Assembly: GCA_937952155.1 (NCBI GenBank)
Contig: CALFYH010000207.1
Coordinates: 1 to 9,483, forward strand
Length of the DNA stretch: 9,483 nt
Direction: 5' to 3'
Source: an uncultured Saprospiraceae bacterium
Lineage (GTDB): Bacteria; Bacteroidota; Bacteroidia; Chitinophagales; Saprospiraceae
The notes under the pieces were generated by a model. The model saw only the letters and a list, made by a program, of their open reading frames with translations, was not told the DNA's origin and did not search any database. Below, in pieces: positions 1 through 5,392 of the stretch (position 1 is the first letter of the stretch; the number at the start of each line of letters is the position of its first letter). The translations under genes and the position numbers were made by a program.

Positions 1-2
1 AA

Positions 3-305
3 AATATCCTTATCCAGGCTCTACAGCAATACAAAGGAAGTTTTGTGACCGTATCTCACAATCGCCATTTTGTAAATCACGTGGCTAACAAGATCTGGTA
101 CATTGAAGACAAACAGATTAAAGAATACCCCGGTACCTATGAAGAATATGAGTATTGGAAAAAGAAAATGGAATCCGAACTAAAAGGAATTCCTGCTCCT
201 ATAACAAAGCCTGAGACAAAACAGAAAAATAGCCAACCCAATTCTCCTGATCCTAACGAGAAAAAATTAAAATCACTTAATAGTGATCTAAAAAAAGTGG
301 AGTAG
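3..305 (+). CDS. ABC-F family ATP-binding protein, C-terminal fragment with shortened tail (5' end outside window)
   Basis: The reading frame is open from the left edge, so the gene begins outside the window. The visible residues run from NILIQALQQYKGSFVTVSHN through the end of the second nucleotide-binding domain. The SHNR motif is the H-loop (switch histidine) of ABC ATPases. The segment IWYIEDKQIKEYPGTYEEY is the hallmark end of the second ATPase domain in ABC-F proteins (Uup/EttA/YdiF type). These are soluble paired-ATPase proteins that act on ribosomes rather than membrane transporters. A charged linker and the start of a C-terminal coiled coil (KKLKSLNSDLKKVE) follow, then a TAG stop at 303-305. 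In the same frame after the stop, codons for RIEKLQLEKDSI (306-341) continue the coiled-coil pattern. The gene therefore appears shortened by a nonsense change. The ATPase core is untouched in the visible part, so the product may still work. Family assignment is firm; the exact subfamily is not. Confidence 0.85.
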   Translation, partial: NILIQALQQYKGSFVTVSHNRHFVNHVANKIWYIEDKQIKEYPGTYEEYEYWKKKMESELKGIPAPITKPETKQKNSQPNSPDPNEKKLKSLNSDLKKVE

Positions 306-341
306 CGCATTGAAAAGCTGCAGCTGGAAAAAGATAGTATT
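306..341 (+). pseudogene. Vestigial coiled-coil codons of the ABC-F gene after the in-frame stop
   Basis: Directly after the TAG, the same frame reads RIEKLQLEKDSI, a heptad-like Leu/Ile-charged pattern. It fits the C-terminal coiled coil of ABC-F proteins, where an acidic residue is common at the position of the stop. After this the frame loses any resemblance and soon runs into the REP-like repeat starting near 361. I infer an ancestral longer tail lost by a point mutation together with repeat insertion or deletion. Confidence 0.5.
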
Positions 342-360
342 GTGATCTCATGTTTATTTC

Positions 361-463
361 TAATTCTGAAGGGATATTAAGAATATAATCTAAAATGGGT
401 GATAACTTTAACAAACCTCATATGGGTGATATAATTGATTCATCTAATCAAACAAATATTTTT
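361..463 (+). repeat. REP-like element, copy A (degenerate, at the RAYT 3' end)
   Basis: This is a unit of about 103 bases with two degenerate palindromes: an imperfect version of ATCCCGAAGGGAT at 363-374 and ACCTCATATGGGT at 415-427. It aligns nearly without gaps to copy B at 1129-1230. Shared blocks are GAAGGGAT, ATCTAAAATG and GGGTGATAT. Its right part includes the last codons and stop of the transposase gene. Orientation is forward relative to copy B and inverted relative to copies C and D. Confidence 0.7.
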
Positions 464-896
464 CGTTGAATTCGATATCAAATTTTTCAAGTAGATCGAG
501 ATATTCTTCCTTAAATGTATTCTTTTTGTGGTGCTCTTCCTGATTGGCGATATATTGAAACACATTTTCGATTTGAGAATGAGCATAGGAAAAAGCGCCA
601 TATCCTTCCTGCCATGAGAATTTTCCTTTTATAAAATTTTGCTCATTTATAAACTTGGATGAATTGTTTTTAATATCTCTAACTAAATCAGATATGGCCA
701 TAGAAGGTTTTATTCCGACAAAAACATGAACGTGGTCTTCCACTCCATTTACAATAATAGGTTTTTGATTTTTACCTTTTATGATGCCAGCCATATATTT
801 AAAGACTTCGTCACGCCAAGGTTTTTGCAATAGGTTTTCACGACCTTTTACAGCAAAAACATATTGGATGTAGATTTGTGAAAATGTGCCAGCCAT
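444..896 (-). CDS. REP-associated tyrosine transposase (RAYT), IS200/IS605-like Y1 family
   Basis: This is a full-length 150-residue Y1 transposase (PF01797 family). The HUH metal-binding motif is His55-Val-His57 in EDHVHVFVG. The likely nucleophile is Tyr115 in the helix YIANQEEHH. The block SDLVRDIKNNSSKFINE and the end NEKYLFD are typical of the Bacteroidota branch. Such enzymes nick single-stranded DNA at hairpins and form 5'-phosphotyrosine links. Members flanked by small palindromic REP sequences are called RAYTs, are usually single-copy, and are thought to move REPs rather than the gene itself. Here REP-like elements lie on both sides in inverted orientation, and the stop codon falls inside one of them. 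The ATG at 894-896 is the natural start because the degenerate REP begins at the next base. No partner tnpB is visible. All catalytic residues I can place are intact, so it may be active. Confidence 0.9.
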   Translation of the reverse strand: MAGTFSQIYIQYVFAVKGRENLLQKPWRDEVFKYMAGIIKGKNQKPIIVNGVEDHVHVFVGIKPSMAISDLVRDIKNNSSKFINEQNFIKGKFSWQEGYGAFSYAHSQIENVFQYIANQEEHHKKNTFKEEYLDLLEKFDIEFNEKYLFD

Positions 897-922
897 AATA
901 TTATGTCACTCTTTTTGGGTTT
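897..922 (-). repeat. REP-like element, copy D (partial, directly upstream of the RAYT start)
   Basis: The 26 bases here match the left part of copy C (1005-1030) at about 22 positions. Both start TAATATTAT and carry a TCAC...TTTGGG.. palindrome core, decayed in this copy. It abuts the transposase start codon. With copy A it brackets the gene as an inverted pair. Confidence 0.6.
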
Positions 923-1002
923 TGTGGTGCAATATATAATGTTTTCCTCTTATTATTCATTCAGATTTGGTTGGATTGTATTTATTTACAAAGGTTCTTG
1001 TT

Positions 1003-1082
1003 TTAATATTATATCACCCCTTTGGGGTTAGGTTATGATTGTCAATTTTGTTTCTATAATATTAACATCCCTACGGGATTTT
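1003..1082 (-). repeat. REP-like element, copy C (intact palindromes)
   Basis: It contains two perfect or near-perfect short palindromes: ACCCCTTTGGGGT at 1016-1028 and ATCCCTACGGGAT at 1067-1079. Its reverse complement aligns to copy B over the whole unit, from the AATCCCG..GGGAT end to the GGGGTGATAT end. Copies C and B are therefore a head-to-head inverted pair separated by about 46 bases, the arrangement of a REPIN (REP doublet). The product of pairing would be a long imperfect hairpin in single-stranded DNA or RNA. Confidence 0.75.
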
Positions 1083-1128
1083 TTATTTCAAAAAAATCGT
1101 ATAAATGCTTTTTTGAGTATTTCTTCCT

Positions 1129-1230
1129 TAATCCCGAAGGGATGTAAAGATTGTATCTAAAATGAATTTTTAATTTTAATAAACCCCTAAGGGGTGATAT
1201 TATTAATCTGTCCATTAAAACAGATGTTTT
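1129..1230 (+). repeat. REP-like element, copy B (intact palindromes, carries a RAYT-end remnant)
   Basis: Its palindromes are ATCCCGAAGGGAT at 1131-1143 and ACCCCTAAGGGGT at 1183-1195. It is collinear with copy A. Its last 20 or so bases resemble the 3' end of the transposase gene: read on the minus strand they give K-H-L-F-stop where the intact gene has K-Y-L-F-D-stop. It ends exactly where the tRNA-derived repeat begins at 1231. Confidence 0.75.
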
Positions 1231-1330
1231 ACCAACGACCAGAAATAAAAAAAGGTAACTGAAATCAATCAATTACCTTTTGCTTTGTAGCGAGAGCAGT
1301 GCTCAGTGGCGCGATGGTGCGCCAACTCGA
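1231..1330 (-). repeat. Tandem repeat unit 1 (tRNA 3' end plus terminator, degenerate)
   Basis: Positions 1231-1299 match 1331-1399 at exactly 100 bases offset, with four differences: two near 1242-1243, one at 1293 and none in the 40-base core 1251-1290, with base 1300 also differing just outside. The unit contains the terminator hairpin and a tRNA acceptor-like end. It was evidently produced by duplication of the 3' end of the tRNA-fMet gene. Confidence 0.85.
1247..1281 (-). terminator. Rho-independent terminator, duplicated copy
   Basis: A 9-bp stem (AAAAGGTAA at 1250-1258 with TTACCTTTT at 1273-1281) and a 14-base loop are followed on the minus strand by a run of seven T. It is identical to the copy at 1347-1381. 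Confidence 0.7.
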
Positions 1331-1340
1331 ACCAACGACC
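1288..1340 (-). pseudogene. Degenerate tRNA-fMet 3' fragment with a 25-base insertion
   Basis: The acceptor part at 1288-1299 differs from the intact tRNA (1388-1399) at one base, and the T-arm part at 1325-1340 differs from 1401-1416 at one base. Between them sit about 25 extra bases (1300-1324) containing the inverted repeat TGGCGC/GCGCCA around a 6-base spacer. The fragment has no D-arm or anticodon arm and cannot be a working tRNA. Confidence 0.65.
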
Positions 1341-1387
1341 ACCAATAAAAAAAGGTAACTGAAATCAATCAATTACCTTTTGCTTTG

Positions 1388-1399
<12 letters not shown>
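1331..1399 (-). repeat. Tandem repeat unit 2 (overlaps the 3' end of the intact tRNA-fMet)
   Basis: This is the partner of the unit at 1231-1299. Its right end is the acceptor strand of the intact tRNA gene. Its left end, ACCAACGACC, is a copy of T-arm sequence found inside the tRNA at 1407-1416 with a single change (TACGACC there). The unit therefore runs from one tRNA T-arm remnant to the next. Confidence 0.85.
1347..1381 (-). terminator. Rho-independent terminator of tRNA-fMet
   Basis: It has the same hairpin as the 1247-1281 copy, with stem arms at 1350-1358 and 1373-1381 and a T-run at 1347-1353 on the minus strand. It starts only six bases beyond the tRNA discriminator base, so it is the natural end of the tRNA transcript. 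Confidence 0.75.
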
Positions 1400-1460
<61 letters not shown>

Positions 1461-1513
1461 ATCCAGACACTACGATTCGGTCATCTAATACAACCAGATT
1501 TCGTAATGGACTG

Positions 1514-1545
1514 CAAAGGTATGATAATTTTTTATAGAAATCGAA
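1514..1545 (-). promoter_or_regulatory. Bacteroidota-type promoter for tRNA-fMet
   Basis: On the minus strand TACCTTTG (1521-1514) matches the -7 consensus TAnnTTTG perfectly. A TTCG, close to the -33 TTTG element, lies about 20 bases upstream, which is the expected spacing. Transcription would start near 1507, leaving a leader of about 47 bases before the tRNA. Confidence 0.6.
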
Positions 1546-1638
1546 TTTTTTACGTAATAATTTAAAATTATTTTCATTTTTCATTTTTTCTCTATCATTT
1601 ATTTGCTGCTGAGTGTATGTTATTATCTGATTTATCAC

Positions 1639-1646
1639 TATTTTTG
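1639..1646 (+). promoter_or_regulatory. Possible -7 element for the M20 amidohydrolase
   Basis: TATTTTTG fits TAnnTTTG. A start site near 1653 would give a leader of about 35 bases before the TTG at 1688. I see no good TTTG at the -33 distance, so this is tentative. Confidence 0.4.
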
Positions 1647-1687
1647 CATAATACTTACATTTTCCTTCACGAAAAAATATCTTAAAA

Positions 1688-2875
1688 TTGGGTCAAGCTT
1701 TATTATCTGAAATCAAAACTGAAGCCAAAGCATTATTGGGTGAGATAGTTCAGATCAGACGACATCTACATTCTAATCCTGAATTGTCTTTTCAAGAAGA
1801 GAAAACCGCACAATTTATTTCTGAATTGTTGACCAAATGGCAAATACCACATCAGAGTGGAGTGGCAGGGCATGGCATAGTAGCTACGATCCAAGGTAAA
1901 TCTGATCAAATTGTTGCACTGCGTGCGGATATGGATGCTTTGCCTATTTTGGAAAAAAATGAGGTGGCTTACATTTCGAAATTTCCTGGTATCATGCATG
2001 CCTGTGGCCATGATGTACACATGGCTTGTTTGCTTGGTGCGACATATATTCTCAATAATATCAAGGAACAATTGCCAACATCCATAAGGATTGTATTCCA
2101 ACCAGGTGAAGAAAAATTGCCTGGTGGTGCATCACTGATGATTGGTGAAGGCGTTCTGAAAAATCCTGAACCACTTGCTATAATAGGGCAGCATGTATAT
2201 CCGTTATTAGAAGCAGGTCAAGTTGGTATTCGTTCTGGTCTGTATATGGCTTCGGCTGATGAGCTCTATATTACCGTCCAAGGTAAAGGCGGCCACGCAG
2301 CTATGCCGCACGAAGTGAATGATGTTGTCTTAGCAGCAAGCCAGGTGATAGTGGCACTCCAACAGATTGTGTCCAGAAATGCCCGACCGATCATACCTTC
2401 GGTGCTTAGTTTTGGAAAGTTCAATACTATTGGTGGTGCAACCAACGTCATGCCCGATGAAGTCAAAATAGAAGGTACTTTTCGCACTATGGATGAAAAC
2501 TGGAGATATCAAGCACATCAATTGATGACAGCCATTGTCCAAAATACATGTGCAGCTTATGGTACGACAGGTACAATTGATATCAGAAAAGGATATCCAT
2601 GCCTAATAAATGATGAATCCCTGACACAAAAGATTCGATCCAAAATGGTTGACTATCTTGGAAATGAAAATGTGATAGACTTGGATATGCGGATGACGTC
2701 AGAAGATTTTGCGTTTTATTCGCAGGTAGTTCCTTCATGTTTTTATAGGCTAGGTACTGGAAATTCTAGTAAAAATATTAAATCTCCCGTACACACATCT
2801 ACCTTTGATATAGACGAAGATGCACTAGAAACAGGAATGGGTTTGATGGCATGGCTTGCGGTTTCAACACTATAG
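1688..2875 (+). CDS. M20-family metallo-amidohydrolase (N-acyl-amino-acid/hippurate hydrolase type)
   Basis: The 395-residue product has the length and full motif set of the M20D amidohydrolases (HipO, ILR1, N-acetyl-diaminopimelate deacetylase group), which hydrolyse N-acyl or N-aminoacyl amide bonds with two metal ions. Visible motifs are RRHLHSNPELSFQEEKT (25-40), RADMDALPI (79-87), MHACGHDVHM with ligands Cys106 and His108 (103-112), QPGEE with general base Glu141 and ligand Glu142, QHV with His169, GKGGHAAMPH of the lid domain (199-208), TSEDFAFY (337-344) and VHTSTFD with His369. No signal peptide is seen, so it is probably cytoplasmic. The TTG start is used because the frame contains no ATG between the upstream stop at 1649 and this point. 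The exact substrate cannot be told from sequence. It is a single-gene unit ending at a strong terminator. Confidence 0.92.
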   Translation: MGQALLSEIKTEAKALLGEIVQIRRHLHSNPELSFQEEKTAQFISELLTKWQIPHQSGVAGHGIVATIQGKSDQIVALRADMDALPILEKNEVAYISKFPGIMHACGHDVHMACLLGATYILNNIKEQLPTSIRIVFQPGEEKLPGGASLMIGEGVLKNPEPLAIIGQHVYPLLEAGQVGIRSGLYMASADELYITVQGKGGHAAMPHEVNDVVLAASQVIVALQQIVSRNARPIIPSVLSFGKFNTIGGATNVMPDEVKIEGTFRTMDENWRYQAHQLMTAIVQNTCAAYGTTGTIDIRKGYPCLINDESLTQKIRSKMVDYLGNENVIDLDMRMTSEDFAFYSQVVPSCFYRLGTGNSSKNIKSPVHTSTFDIDEDALETGMGLMAWLAVSTL

Positions 2876-2896
2876 TTTTTGCATTTTAGAATAAAA

Positions 2897-2926
2897 AAAA
2901 GCCTGAACATCAACATTCAGGCTTTT
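2897..2926. terminator. Bidirectional rho-independent terminator between convergent genes
   Basis: A perfect 11-bp stem (AAAAGCCTGAA with TTCAGGCTTTT) has an 8-base loop. The A-run on one side and T-run on the other let it work on both strands: for the amidohydrolase from the left and the sigma/DUF4252 operon from the right. Confidence 0.88.
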
Positions 2927-2940
2927 AAAACTTATAACTA

Positions 2941-3429
2941 TTACTTCTTTTCCAGCATTTTTAGGCCGTTTTCACTATTGAAATCCATGCCCAATTTGGC
3001 CAGTTCTTCAAAAATAATATTTCCAGACAGTATAAAATATGCATTCATATCTGGCATATTTACATGTGCGTAAACCTTGTTTAAAAATTTGCCACCATCG
3101 ACGGCAAATAACTGAACTTTTCGGTTTGCGTCTTTAATGTCTATCAAAAGGTCATATTTATCTCTTTGTAAAACTGCTTTTAGTTTTGCTTTATCATCTG
3201 TTTGGATATCTTCACCTTTTTTGAAGACCAAGATATCAACATCTTCTATAGTGCTTTTGATATTTGCTTTAGATTCATTAAACATTTTCAGCACTTCACC
3301 CGTAAAATTCATGTGGGTAACACCTTCGTCGTTTTTGTATTTTCTGAGTACTTGATCTAAATTTTTCTGAGCATTTGCTGATACAAGCACTATTATCAAG
3401 AAAAAAGATAAAATATATTTGGTAACCAT
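2941..3429 (-). CDS. DUF4252-domain exported protein (second of a tandem pair)
   Basis: The 162-residue protein starts with a clear signal peptide, MVTKYILSFFLIIVLVSANA, with probable cleavage after SANA or AQ. The ATG at 3427-3429 is preferred over an upstream ATG at 3510, because the longer version would put about 27 polar residues before the signal peptide and overlap the preceding gene. The mature part carries the DUF4252 pattern: an N-terminal helix, then MNFTGEVLKMF, VDILVFKKGED and a late strand/helix region VNMPDMNAYFILSGNI. It is clearly related to, but diverged from, the gene before it. The family's role is unknown. It recurs in Bacteroidota behind ECF sigma/anti-sigma genes, which suggests an envelope function or feedback role. 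It is the last gene of a four-gene operon, 46 bases after its neighbour. Confidence 0.75.
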   Translation of the reverse strand: MVTKYILSFFLIIVLVSANAQKNLDQVLRKYKNDEGVTHMNFTGEVLKMFNESKANIKSTIEDVDILVFKKGEDIQTDDKAKLKAVLQRDKYDLLIDIKDANRKVQLFAVDGGKFLNKVYAHVNMPDMNAYFILSGNIIFEELAKLGMDFNSENGLKMLEKK

Positions 3430-3475
3430 ATTGTAAGAAATTTTTACTTTATTTAATTGGAAACATGAAGGATTA

Positions 3476-3985
3476 TTATTTTTTCTTGACTTTGTCCAAA
3501 TGTTCTGCACCGTCGATATCTAGTTTTTTAGCCAATTTTGAGATCTTATTCAAATCTATGTTGCCGACAAAACTCATGAGTACAAATTCCTCATTACCAC
3601 CGACCAACAAAAGCAATTCTGAGATCGTTCCATTAGATTCTTTTGTGACAAAGCGGATATTGGAATTTTTCTCTTTGATAGTGACCAATTCTTCATATTC
3701 CTTAATATTCAAGCGTCTATTGGCTTCTTTGTAAATTTTGTCTGGGTTTAAACTGGTTTTAAGAATTCTAAGTCCTTTGAGATCCTTGACTATAGAAGCC
3801 AATTCTTTGTCTTCTGCTTCGCTGGTGATCTTGCTTACCATCTGAAACATCTTAGGTGCAACATAAACCACAGAGAAGTTTTTGTCTTCTTGATAGTCTT
3901 TAAAAAATCGCTCGATAGCATCGGATTGTGCTGAAAGAGAGAAACATACGAGTATAGCAAAAGCTAATGAAAAAATACTTTTCAT
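3476..3985 (-). CDS. DUF4252-domain exported protein (first of a tandem pair)
   Basis: The 169-residue protein has a signal peptide MKSIFSLAFAILVCFSLSAQ with cleavage expected near residue 19-20. The cysteine at 14 is inside the hydrophobic stretch and is not a convincing lipobox. The mature part shows typical DUF4252 features: VVYVAPKMFQMVSKI, DLKGLRILKT, RFVTKESNGTISELLLLVGG and VLMSFVGNIDLNKISKL. The domain fills the protein, so length is normal for the family. It lies 83 bases after the putative anti-sigma gene, on the same strand and without a visible terminator in between, so it is probably co-transcribed. I infer that it is part of the regulon or a sensor-side component of the upstream sigma factor. 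No biochemical function can be assigned. Confidence 0.82.
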   Translation of the reverse strand: MKSIFSLAFAILVCFSLSAQSDAIERFFKDYQEDKNFSVVYVAPKMFQMVSKITSEAEDKELASIVKDLKGLRILKTSLNPDKIYKEANRRLNIKEYEELVTIKEKNSNIRFVTKESNGTISELLLLVGGNEEFVLMSFVGNIDLNKISKLAKKLDIDGAEHLDKVKKK

Positions 3986-4068
3986 GATTGATTTGGATTT
4001 AATTAGTGATTTAAAATTTGATTGTTATTTACTTACTTATTTGGTAAATACCTCAATTGTTTTGTATT

Positions 4069-4722
4069 TTATTTAAAGATGGTTGCTTTTTCTAGGGCAC
4101 CCATATTTTCTTTGATCGATTCTTGGCTTTTTCTAAATTTTTTAGATACCATAGCCAATGCTTCTTTGGTGACTCTCAATGCTTCTTCTGGATCTTCAAT
4201 TTCGTGGACGCTTGTGTAAGCAGGCTGAGTCGTCTCTGTATTGAAATTTTTGATAACAAACACAGATGCAATAATCAAAACACTAGCCGCTGCTGCAGCA
4301 TAGATCCATTTTCTTGTAAAAATAGAAACTACACGTCCTGTTTTTGGAGTTGTATTCTCAGTTTTCACTGAAGTTGGCTCCGTATAAGTGATTTGAGCCT
4401 GCTTGTCAAAGAATGAAAATAATTCACCAAAAGGTAGATGTTTGTCGCTAACATTTCCACTTTTGAAGTAAGCTTTCAGCACATTTTCTTCTTGTACCGA
4501 TGTCTCGCCATTCCAATATTTCTCTAATATCACATCTACATCATCAGTAACTGGGCATTTGATTGCTGCACTTTCAGTGGCCCAACCGAAAAGATCGCGG
4601 AATGCAAGATGCGACTCGTCTATATCATTGCTACAAAAATATTGACGCAAAGATTTTTCATCTTCGAGCGATGTCTCACCATCCCAGTATTTTTCTAGAA
4701 GATCATCAATATTATGCTTCAT
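4069..4722 (-). CDS. Putative membrane-anchored anti-sigma factor with duplicated N-terminal motif
   Basis: The 217-residue protein has no recognisable zinc-type anti-sigma (ZAS) motif. Residues 4-50 and 62-108 are an internal repeat: IDDLLEKYWDGETSLEDEKS is matched by VDVILEKYWNGETSVQEENV, each followed by a '..YF.S.ND/GN...HL.F..LF' end. One membrane helix spans about 138-158 (WIYAAAAASVLIIASVFVI). The outer part is short and charged, ending in DPEEALRVTKEALAMVSKKF and a helical tail. The EKYW-GETS repeat followed by a single membrane helix is common in Bacteroidota next to ECF sigma genes. The ATG overlaps the end of the sigma gene by 11 bases, which implies translational coupling. I infer that the cytoplasmic repeats bind the sigma factor and the outer tail senses envelope state. 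This is not proven. Confidence 0.75.
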   Translation of the reverse strand: MKHNIDDLLEKYWDGETSLEDEKSLRQYFCSNDIDESHLAFRDLFGWATESAAIKCPVTDDVDVILEKYWNGETSVQEENVLKAYFKSGNVSDKHLPFGELFSFFDKQAQITYTEPTSVKTENTTPKTGRVVSIFTRKWIYAAAAASVLIIASVFVIKNFNTETTQPAYTSVHEIEDPEEALRVTKEALAMVSKKFRKSQESIKENMGALEKATIFK

Positions 4723-5227
4723 ATCTTTTAATATTTCTTTTTAACAATGCTTCTTTAAGTGCCTTACGCGCTCTATGAAGACTCACCTTTACAAAATCTA
4801 CCGTTGTTTCGGTCATATCAGCTATTTCCTGATATGTATATCCTTCTACATCACGCAGATGGATGATCATTTTTTGTTTTTCAGGCAATTGATTTACCAA
4901 GCTCATGATATTGCCAAATCGCTCGGTTTCTTCCAATTTTTTGTCCACCGTCGGAGTACTATCGCGTAAGTGGTGGTAATCCGATATGTCCTGAGCACTG
5001 GTTTTCTTATTGCGAACTTTATCAATGCACATGTTTCTTGTCACTGTCATGCACCAAGCTTCCTTGTTCTCTATCAGTGTGTATTGATCCATCCGATTCC
5101 AGATTTTGATCATCAACTCCTGCATAATATCTTCAGCATCAAAAGTGTTACCAACTATATTTAAAGCAAATCGATATAATTTATCTTTAAAGGGTAACTC
5201 TAGGGCATTCATTTTGTCATTATTCAT
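4712..5227 (-). CDS. ECF-type RNA polymerase sigma factor (sigma-70 family)
   Basis: From the ATG at 5225-5227 the product has 171 residues. Region 2 covers about 14-80: FKDKLYRFALNIVGNTFDAE leads into DIMQELMIKIWNRMDQY and then EAWCMTVTRNMCIDKVRNKK. Region 4 runs from LPEKQKMIIHLRDVEGYTYQ through EIADMTETTVDFVKVSLHRA with the usual helix-turn-helix. It lacks region 3 and region 1, as ECF sigmas do. An upstream ATG at 5287 would add 20 residues unlike family N-termini and would sit ahead of the likely promoter. The ATG at 5210-5212 is another possible start. It heads an operon with a putative anti-sigma factor and two DUF4252 genes, so it probably activates its own operon and envelope genes in response to an outside signal. 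Confidence 0.9.
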   Translation of the reverse strand: MNNDKMNALELPFKDKLYRFALNIVGNTFDAEDIMQELMIKIWNRMDQYTLIENKEAWCMTVTRNMCIDKVRNKKTSAQDISDYHHLRDSTPTVDKKLEETERFGNIMSLVNQLPEKQKMIIHLRDVEGYTYQEIADMTETTVDFVKVSLHRARKALKEALLKRNIKRYEA

Positions 5228-5264
5228 GTACGGATTGATGACGGTTGGTTGGTTTAAAATGTTA

Positions 5265-5272
5265 CAAAAATC
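5265..5272 (-). promoter_or_regulatory. Possible -7 element of the sigma/anti-sigma/DUF4252 operon
   Basis: On the minus strand GATTTTTG differs from TAnnTTTG at one defined position. Transcription would start near 5258, about 30 bases before the ATG at 5227. There is no clear -33 TTTG. If the operon is read by its own ECF sigma, a different motif would apply, so confidence is low. Confidence 0.3.
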
Positions 5273-5364
5273 ATAAAATTTTAACATTTAAGCTTTAAAG
5301 TGTGGGTTTTATTTGCTTATTTGAAATAAAAAGTTTGTTCTAGAGGTTTTTGGTTGGTAATCTT

Positions 5365-5372
5365 TACATTTG
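5365..5372 (+). promoter_or_regulatory. Bacteroidota -7 element of the flippase gene
   Basis: TACATTTG is an exact match to TAnnTTTG. The expected start site near 5379 lies 14 bases before the TTG at 5393, and this decides against starting the protein at the earlier in-frame TTG at 5354. The -33 element is weak. Confidence 0.55.
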
Positions 5373-5392
5373 CAGCAACAAAATGTAGTTTT

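Larger units (their letters stand above)
897..1387. other. Gene-free stretch made of repeats
   Basis: No credible protein gene is present between the transposase and the tRNA. From left to right it holds decayed REP copy D, about 80 unremarkable AT-rich bases, the inverted REP pair C/B, and two copies of the tRNA 3'-end/terminator unit. The open frame at 1054-1272 on the minus strand crosses REPs and is taken as chance. Confidence 0.7.

Noticed and set aside
444..896. A complete IS200/IS605 insertion sequence with TnpB
   Set aside because: No tnpB-like frame is present. Flanking REP-like elements and single-gene layout fit a RAYT better than an autonomous IS.
361..1230. CRISPR array, considered because of repeated palindromic units
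   Set aside because: Only four diverged copies in mixed orientations and uneven spacing, with a RAYT gene among them. REP elements explain it.
1054..1272. Open frame of 72 codons on the minus strand across the REP pair
   Set aside because: Its sequence is made of REP palindromes and the terminator repeat. It has no protein-like features.
3430..3510. N-terminal extension of the second DUF4252 protein up to 3510
   Set aside because: It would overlap the preceding gene and bury the signal peptide behind a polar stretch, so the start at 3429 is preferred.
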